DNA of 64,000 nucleotides from NCBI GenBank assembly GCA_021151805.1, contig JAGKWN010000001.1, positions 1 through 64,000 on the forward strand. Direction: 5' to 3'. Positions 58,500 through 64,000 of this stretch are shown in pieces; within the stretch, counting starts at the first letter, position 1; each line of letters starts with the position of its first letter. The notes under the pieces are model-generated. The model saw only the letters and a program-made list of their open reading frames with translations. It did not search any database and was not told where the DNA came from. The position numbers were made by a program, and so were the translations under genes. Origin of the DNA: Cytophagaceae bacterium. Its GTDB lineage: Bacteria > Bacteroidota > Bacteroidia > Cytophagales > Cytophagaceae.

Positions 58500-60779
58500 A
58501 TGAATAAATATACTCGATACGTTATCATTATCTGGACACTCTTTATAGGAGGCTTGTACACGCTTTTCCTATGGACTGTATTGATTCGTTTTAATTACCT
58601 GGGTGCATTTGGTGATATGCCTGATCTGGTTAAGCTAGAGAACCCTAAAAACGAATTGGCTTCAGAAGTGTATTCATCAGATGGAGTATTGTTAGGTAAA
58701 TATTTCCGCGAAAACCGTAGCCCTGTTTCGTATTCAGAAATTTCTCCGAATGTAATCAATGCATTGGTTACAACAGAAGACATCCGTTTCAGAGATCATG
58801 CAGGAATAGATTTGAAAGGTATGTTTGCCATATTCTATTATATGGCGAAAGGAGATCAGCGTGGTTCAAGTACGATTACTCAGCAGCTTGCTAAAAACTT
58901 ATTCAAGACACGTGGTGTGCAGAAGAAAGGGGTATTGGGTTATCTGCCGGGCTTCAATATTGTTATAGCGAAAGTGAAAGAATGGGAGCTGGCTATTTCA
59001 TTGGAGAAGATGTATACGAAAAATGAAATCCTTGCTTTGTATTTAAACACCGTTGATTTCGGAAGTAATTCATTCGGAATTAAAGTTGCGGCAAAAACAT
59101 TTTTTCAAACCAGCCAGGATAGTTTATCTATTCCACAGGCAGCCATGCTCGTGGGTTTGCTGAAAGCGCCAACTTCTTATAGTCCGATTTTAAATCCTGA
59201 AAATTGTTTAAACAGAAGAAACACCGTTCTTGAATTATTATTCGAAAATAAATTCATTACACAAATTCAACTGAATACGTTAAAAAGGCAACCGATTGGA
59301 TTGAACTACGAAGTGGAAAATCATGCAGACGGATCGGCAACGTATTTCAGAACGATGCTAAGTAAGTATTTACAGGAATGGTGTAAAGAGAACAACAAAG
59401 ATCTTTATGGCGATGGATTGAAGATCTATACAACGATTGATTCGCGGATGCAGAATCATGCGGAAGCAGCGGTTGCTGAACATATGAAAGTGCTACAACG
59501 CAGATTTAATAAGCATTGGGAAGGCGAGAAACCATGGCGCTACCAGAACAAAACGGAGATCCCGAATTTTATTGAAGATGCTGCTAAAAAAACAGAACGT
59601 TATAAAGCATTAGAAGCAAAATACGGCAAAGGGAACGACTCGATCATGGTTGAGTTCAAAAAGCCAGTAAAGATGACTGTATTCAGCTGGGATGGAGATA
59701 TTGATACGTTGATGAGTCCGTATGATTCGATCGCTTATTACAAACATTTTCTGCATACAGGTTTTATGACGATGGATCCGTATAGCGGACATATCAAAAC
59801 CTGGGTAGGAGGTATCAATTACAAACATTTCCAGTATGATCACGTGCAGCAGAGTAAGCGTCAGCCAGGATCGTCGTTCAAGCCATTTGTATATGCTACT
59901 GCTATTTCTCAGGGAATATCACCGTGTACGCTGGTGCCTGATCTTCCTATTACATTCGAATATGACGAAGATGGCAAGCATATTATATGGACACCACGCA
60001 ATGCAGATTGGGTATACTCAGGCGACTCGTTGAATCTTCGCCAGGGGATGGCGCGTTCGATCAATACAATTGCTGCCCGTGTAACAAAAATGGTGGGTAC
60101 AGAAAAAGTCATTGAGATGGCTCATAAGTTGGGTATTGAAAGCGAACTACGCCCTGTACCGTCTGTGTGTCTGGGATCAAGTGATGTGAATGTGTTTGAA
60201 ATGGTAGGTGCATACAGTACGTTCCTGAATAAAGGTGTATGGACCGAACCTATTTTTGTAGAGCGTATTGAAGACAATAGCGGCAATATTATTTATGAGG
60301 CTGTACCAAAGCGTAAAGATGCGGTGAGTGAAGAAGTAGCAGCTGTGATGGTACATATGCTTAAAGGCGGAACAGAAGAGCGTGGTGGTACTTCGCAGGC
60401 ACTATTTCAGTATGATCTTTTCAGAGGTAATGAAATGGGTGGTAAAACAGGTACGTCTTCAAATTATTCGGATGGCTGGTTTATGGGCGTATCAACAAGG
60501 CTTGTAGGAGGCGTATGGGTAGGTGGCGAAGATAGAAGTATACATTTCAGAACTTCTGCAACGGGAGAGGGTTCAAAAACTGCGTTACCTATTTTCGGAT
60601 TATTTATGGAAAAGGTTTATGCAGATACTACATTGGATATAAAAATGGGCAGGTTTAAAATGCCTTCCAAGTTGAGTATTAATATTAATTGTCCGCGTAG
60701 GCCAGAGCGTGAAGTGGTAGACAGCCTTGCAATCATGGAAGAAGAAGACCAGTTGCCGGATGAAGAGATTGTGGAATGA
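58500..60779 (+). CDS. Class A penicillin-binding protein (PBP1A-like)
   Basis: 759 residues: one N-terminal membrane anchor (about 6-29), a glycosyltransferase GT51 domain (TEDIRFRDHAGIDLKG with the catalytic Glu, then GSSTITQQLAKNLFKTRG), and a transpeptidase domain with SSFK (Ser458, Lys461), SIN (RSINTIAARV) and KTGTS (GGKTGTSSNYSDGW). It polymerises and cross-links peptidoglycan. The acidic C-terminus (MEEEDQLPDEEIVE) is unstructured. It may be co-transcribed with the DivIC-like gene. Confidence 0.96.
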   Translation: MNKYTRYVIIIWTLFIGGLYTLFLWTVLIRFNYLGAFGDMPDLVKLENPKNELASEVYSSDGVLLGKYFRENRSPVSYSEISPNVINALVTTEDIRFRDHAGIDLKGMFAIFYYMAKGDQRGSSTITQQLAKNLFKTRGVQKKGVLGYLPGFNIVIAKVKEWELAISLEKMYTKNEILALYLNTVDFGSNSFGIKVAAKTFFQTSQDSLSIPQAAMLVGLLKAPTSYSPILNPENCLNRRNTVLELLFENKFITQIQLNTLKRQPIGLNYEVENHADGSATYFRTMLSKYLQEWCKENNKDLYGDGLKIYTTIDSRMQNHAEAAVAEHMKVLQRRFNKHWEGEKPWRYQNKTEIPNFIEDAAKKTERYKALEAKYGKGNDSIMVEFKKPVKMTVFSWDGDIDTLMSPYDSIAYYKHFLHTGFMTMDPYSGHIKTWVGGINYKHFQYDHVQQSKRQPGSSFKPFVYATAISQGISPCTLVPDLPITFEYDEDGKHIIWTPRNADWVYSGDSLNLRQGMARSINTIAARVTKMVGTEKVIEMAHKLGIESELRPVPSVCLGSSDVNVFEMVGAYSTFLNKGVWTEPIFVERIEDNSGNIIYEAVPKRKDAVSEEVAAVMVHMLKGGTEERGGTSQALFQYDLFRGNEMGGKTGTSSNYSDGWFMGVSTRLVGGVWVGGEDRSIHFRTSATGEGSKTALPIFGLFMEKVYADTTLDIKMGRFKMPSKLSININCPRRPEREVVDSLAIMEEEDQLPDEEIVE

Positions 60780-60803
60780 CGATGTTTTAGGTTTTAAGTA
60801 ATA

Positions 60804-60829
60804 CGTTTTAAGATTTTATTCTTAAAACG
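60804..60829. other. Hairpin in the leader before the serpin gene
   Basis: CGTTTTAAG and CTTAAAACG form a 9-bp perfect stem. There is no T-run after it on the plus strand, so it is not a clear terminator. It is followed by GAAGGGGGAATA, unusual in this AT-rich leader. Confidence 0.5.
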
Positions 60830-60859
60830 AAGGGGGAATATTTTATTAATATTTATTTT

Positions 60860-62098
60860 ATGAATTTTAAATCAGCTTTGGTAATAATTTTTATGGTATT
60901 GCATTTGACTCCGTCAAAAGCACAATCGATAAATAAAACGGTTATCCGAAATACAGACTTTGCTTTTGAACTTTTTAAAGAAGCATTTAAAAAAGACACA
61001 AGTATTTGCCTTTCTCCTTATAGTATTTCATTTGCTTTATCAATGGCCTATGGTGGTGCTCGTAATGAAACGAAAACACAAATGAGCCAGGTACTTCACT
61101 TTGATGAGAATCTGGATAAATCGAACGAAGCATTCTCAGAAATTCAAAGGCAATTGAATTTATTTAAAGGTGATACATCCATTCGGCTTGCAATGGCAAA
61201 TGCAATCTGGAAAAGAGATGAAGAAAAAGTATACCAGAAATATATTGATATGCTTAACAAATATTATGGGGCGCCGTTGTATCCAATCACAACTTCTAAA
61301 GCTGTAAATGATTGGGTTAAATCAAAAACTAACAATAAAATTGATAATGTTATTTCTGACGAAACATTAAAAAAAGCTAATGTAATATTGACCAACGCTA
61401 TTTATTTTAAAGGTAATTGGCTGCATGAATTTGATGAGAAGAATACAAGGAAGGATACATTTTCTGTTAATAGAAATAAAAAAAATATTGTAAACATGAT
61501 GTATCAAAGAAATAGTTTTAACTATTATCAGGATGAATACAGTCAGGTTTTGGAAATGCCTTATAAAGGCGATGGGCTTTCAATGGTTATTGTGTTGCCT
61601 AAGCCAACATACTCGCTTTCTGAATTGGTAGCAAACATAGATGCGCAAACATTTGGAAACTATAGATTGGGATTAGCAGAAAACAAGGTTGATGTCTACT
61701 TACCAAAATTTAATTTTACTTCTGAGTTTGAATTGTCAAATGAATTAAAAGAAATGGGTTTAGTAGATCCATTTACTCCGGTGGCTGACTTTTCCGGAAT
61801 TGCTCCTAAGGGATTGTATATCTCAAATATTATACACAAAACATTTATTGAAGTTAATGAAAAAGGGAGCGAAGCTGCAGCTGTTACAGCAGTAGTGATA
61901 ACTAAAAGCGCACAGCCGCAAGTAATTCAATTTAATGCCAACAGACCTTTTTTATTTTTTATTACGGATAAGCAAACAGAGACCATTTTATTTATGGGTA
62001 GTGTTGTGAACCCGGTAGAAGTAAATGGTAAAGATGCTAAAGTCTATACTGGCCCACGAAGTAATGGAGGCACAGCACCTCCGTCTGTTGGACCTTAA
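60860..62098 (+). CDS. Exported serpin-family protease inhibitor
   Basis: 412 residues with a signal peptide (cleavage near SKA-Q, residue 21). The full serpin fold is present: SPYSISFALSMAYGGARNETKTQM, NAIYFKGNWLHEFD, VDVYLPKFNFTSEFELSNEL, and a hinge EVNEKGSEAAAVTAVVI at 331-347, with small residues suited to loop insertion, so it is predicted inhibitory. The scissile region TKSAQP puts Lys349 or Ser350 at P1; Lys would favour trypsin-like targets. A 28-residue Gly/Pro tail follows the core. The hinge resembles animal antithrombin-type serpins. Monocistronic. Confidence 0.95.
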   Translation: MNFKSALVIIFMVLHLTPSKAQSINKTVIRNTDFAFELFKEAFKKDTSICLSPYSISFALSMAYGGARNETKTQMSQVLHFDENLDKSNEAFSEIQRQLNLFKGDTSIRLAMANAIWKRDEEKVYQKYIDMLNKYYGAPLYPITTSKAVNDWVKSKTNNKIDNVISDETLKKANVILTNAIYFKGNWLHEFDEKNTRKDTFSVNRNKKNIVNMMYQRNSFNYYQDEYSQVLEMPYKGDGLSMVIVLPKPTYSLSELVANIDAQTFGNYRLGLAENKVDVYLPKFNFTSEFELSNELKEMGLVDPFTPVADFSGIAPKGLYISNIIHKTFIEVNEKGSEAAAVTAVVITKSAQPQVIQFNANRPFLFFITDKQTETILFMGSVVNPVEVNGKDAKVYTGPRSNGGTAPPSVGP

Positions 62099-62104
62099 AT
62101 AAGA

Positions 62105-62146
62105 TTTAACAATTGTTCGCTTTAATATAAACGAACAATTGTTAAA
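62105..62146. terminator. Bidirectional terminator after the serpin gene
   Basis: TTTAACAATTGTTCG and its exact complement form a 15-bp stem with a 12-base loop, between the convergent serpin and isomerase genes. The flanking T-tracts are short. Confidence 0.8.
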
Positions 62147-62172
62147 GCATCCTTAAAACATAGAACTTAAAA

Positions 62173-63183
62173 TCATCCCGCAAAATCATCAAACGCCCGA
62201 TCTGCTACACGGATGATATGATTTCTGATAAATGAAGCACCTTCTCTCGCCCCGTCTTCAGGGTGTTTCAAACAACATTCCCACTCTAACACAGCCCAGC
62301 CCGGGAAATCATATTGCGCAAGCTTACTAAAGATGGACTTGAAGTTTACCTGCCCATCGCCTAAGGAGCGGAACCTGCCCGGCCTGTCGATCCAGTCCTG
62401 GTAACCGCCATATACACCGGAACGGCCGGATGGATTGAACTCTGCATCTTTCACATGAAACATCTTTATATGCTGATGATAGATATCTATATAGTCCAGA
62501 TAATTCAATTGCTGTAAAACAAAATGACTGGGATCATAGAGTATGTGCGCACGCGGATGATTATTGGTTGCTTTCAGAAAACGTTCAAATGTTATCCCAT
62601 CATGCAGATCTTCTCCGGGATGAATTTCATAACAAAGATCTACCCCAGCATTGTCGAACGCATTGAGAATAGGCATCCAGCGTTTCGCTAATTCAGCAAA
62701 ACCTTCTTCAACACTTCCTGCTTTGCGCTGTGGCCAGGGGTAAACGGTGTGCCATAGCAGTGCACCGGAAAACGTTGCGTGTGCTGTTAATCCTAAGTTC
62801 TCTGAGGCTTTGGCGGCGAAAATTAACTGTTGTGTTGCCCACTCGGTACGGGCCTGTGGATTGTTATGTACTGCTGCCGGCGCAAACACATCAAAGGCTG
62901 AATCATATGCTGCATGCGAAGCCACAAGCTGACCTTGCAAGTGGCTGGTTAGTTCACTTATCTCCAGGCCAGCTGCGTTTACAATACCTTTGATTTCGTC
63001 ACAGTATGTTTTGCTCTCTGCAGCTTTTTGTAAATCAATGCAGCGAGAATCCCAGCTGGGAATCTGTACGCCTTTATAACCGAGGCTTGCAGCCCAATCA
63101 CAAATATTTTTTAAGTTATTGAACGGCGCTTGATCACCCATGAATTGAGCGAGGAATATCGCAGGACCTTTAATTGTTTTCAT
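62173..63183 (-). CDS. Sugar phosphate isomerase/epimerase family protein
   Basis: 336 residues, AP-endonuclease-2/xylose-isomerase-like TIM barrel. Likely metal ligands are Glu in CYEIHPGEDLHDG, Asp-His in ILYDPSHFVLQQLNY, His-Asp in MFHVKDAEF and Glu in AVLEWECCLKHPEDGA. It probably acts on a sugar or inositol-type compound. It begins 30 bases after the upstream oxidoreductase gene, and such dehydrogenase-isomerase pairs are common in carbohydrate catabolism. No signal peptide. Substrate unknown. Confidence 0.9.
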   Translation of the reverse strand: MKTIKGPAIFLAQFMGDQAPFNNLKNICDWAASLGYKGVQIPSWDSRCIDLQKAAESKTYCDEIKGIVNAAGLEISELTSHLQGQLVASHAAYDSAFDVFAPAAVHNNPQARTEWATQQLIFAAKASENLGLTAHATFSGALLWHTVYPWPQRKAGSVEEGFAELAKRWMPILNAFDNAGVDLCYEIHPGEDLHDGITFERFLKATNNHPRAHILYDPSHFVLQQLNYLDYIDIYHQHIKMFHVKDAEFNPSGRSGVYGGYQDWIDRPGRFRSLGDGQVNFKSIFSKLAQYDFPGWAVLEWECCLKHPEDGAREGASFIRNHIIRVADRAFDDFAG

Positions 63184-63213
63184 TTAATTACGTTGAATGT
63201 TTTGTAATGGAAT

Positions 63214-64000
63214 TTATATTGATAACCATTTACTGTTTTGTTTTCCGGAAGCGATTGCTGTTTCGATAAACTTCATGCCGCTTACCCCATCGGCAATGGA
63301 AGGGAAGTCAAGCATCGGATCCGGAGTATCTTTACGTTCAGCTTTATGAATGGCTGCAGCAAAGTTTCTGTAGATATTTGCCATGGATTCCAGATAACCT
63401 TCGGGATGCCCTCCTGGCACGCGGCAATGCGCAAGCGTCTGTTCAGACAAATAGGAATGATTACTTCCTGCCTGAAGAATTTGTTCCGGCTGATCATTTT
63501 GTTTCAGACGAAGAAAATTCGGATTCGATTGCAGCCATTCCAGACCGGCATTCTCGCCATAGATACGGATCTTCAATTCGTTTGCTTCGCCTTGTGCTAC
63601 TTGTGTTGCAATGAGTACTCCTTTTACACCATGGTTAAATCTCAGGAGTATATTTGCATCATCGTCCAACGGTCTGCCGTCGACAAATGTGGAAATGTCG
63701 GCGCTTATTTCCTGAATGGTCAGTCCGGTAACATATTCAGCCAGATGCGCTGCGTGTGTGCCAATGTCGCCAACGCAGCAACTGATCCCCGCTTGCGACG
63801 GATTGGTTCGCCAGCTTGCCTGTTTTTGTCCGCCGTTTTCAATCGGATCTGCCAACCAACCCTGCGGATATTCTACAATTACTTTCCGGAGTTTCCCTAA
63901 TCTGCCGGATTGTATGAGCTGCTTTGCTTCCTTAACCATCGGGTACCCCGTATAGTTATGTGTTACGCCGAAGAGTAATCCGGTTTCTTTTGCTTGCCTT
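63214..64000 (-). CDS. Gfo/Idh/MocA oxidoreductase, cut by window edge
   Basis: The C-terminal 262 codons or so of an NAD(P)-dependent sugar dehydrogenase; the N-terminal Rossmann domain lies beyond the window. The frame stays open through the ATG at 63939 to the edge, reading GLLFGVTHNYTGYPMVKEA, the conserved segment after the catalytic Lys region, so that ATG is internal. YPQGWLADPIENGGQKQASWRTNPSQAG and CCVGDIGTHAAHLAEYVTG (with the family His) are typical. Operon partner of the downstream isomerase. Confidence 0.92.
   Translation of the reverse strand, partial: RQAKETGLLFGVTHNYTGYPMVKEAKQLIQSGRLGKLRKVIVEYPQGWLADPIENGGQKQASWRTNPSQAGISCCVGDIGTHAAHLAEYVTGLTIQEISADISTFVDGRPLDDDANILLRFNHGVKGVLIATQVAQGEANELKIRIYGENAGLEWLQSNPNFLRLKQNDQPEQILQAGSNHSYLSEQTLAHCRVPGGHPEGYLESMANIYRNFAAAIHKAERKDTPDPMLDFPSIADGVSGMKFIETAIASGKQNSKWLSI

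Noticed and set aside
63238..63900. 220-codon plus-strand ORF
   Set aside because: It is antisense to a well-conserved Gfo/Idh/MocA oxidoreductase and has no protein-like features of its own.

Overview
The window comes from a low-GC Bacteroidota chromosome. It is most consistent with Cytophaga hutchinsonii or a close relative, but that identification is inference from gene content and style and was not searched. The evidence is: promoters of the Bacteroidetes type (TTG, about 19 nt, TAnnTTTG); starts that mostly lack a Shine-Dalgarno sequence; a fused E1 alpha/beta 2-oxoacid dehydrogenase; zinc-free S14 and L36; a DUF3467 gene between rpoC and rpsL; and a bacillithiol-type YtxJ.

Left part (1-23.7 kb): small metabolic and signalling operons separated by repeat-rich spacers. 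It holds panB with an RluA-type pseudouridine synthase; a PAS histidine kinase with a receiver-only partner; a methyltransferase; an MBOAT O-acyltransferase with an SGNH partner; lipA; an outer-membrane beta-barrel-like protein; OsmC; and an operon of a small lipoprotein, a protein built from an unrecognised Gly-Asp-Ile repeat, and ytxJ. After these come the fused E1 gene, an M16 peptidase, ispF, a three-gene rpoN operon and asnS. The spacers at 5.4-7.0, 9.4-9.9, 12.05-12.19, 17.8-18.6 and 19.0-19.25 kb carry several dispersed repeat families. These include short perfect hairpins, an 11-bp tandem array, and degenerate arrays with an exact 7-bp period that repeatedly contain or abut the stop codon of the neighbouring gene.

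Centre (23.7-55.6 kb): the core gene-expression cluster. The order is tRNA-Tyr, tRNA-Gly, tRNA-Thr, tuf, tRNA-Trp, secE, nusG, rplKAJL, rpoBC, DUF3467, rpsL-rpsG-fusA-rpsJ, then the S10, spc and alpha operons run together to rplQ. rpmD and rpmJ are short genes at 49478 and 52478. Visible control points are promoters before the tRNAs, tRNA-Trp, rpsL, rplC and rpsH; terminators after tuf, rpoC, rpsJ and rplQ; and an attenuator-like hairpin between rplL and rpoB.

Right part (55.6-64 kb): carA, eno, a DivIC/FtsB-like division protein, a class A penicillin-binding protein, an exported serpin, and a sugar isomerase/epimerase paired with a Gfo/Idh/MocA oxidoreductase that runs off the window edge. 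No rRNA gene, CRISPR array, transposase or prophage gene was seen.
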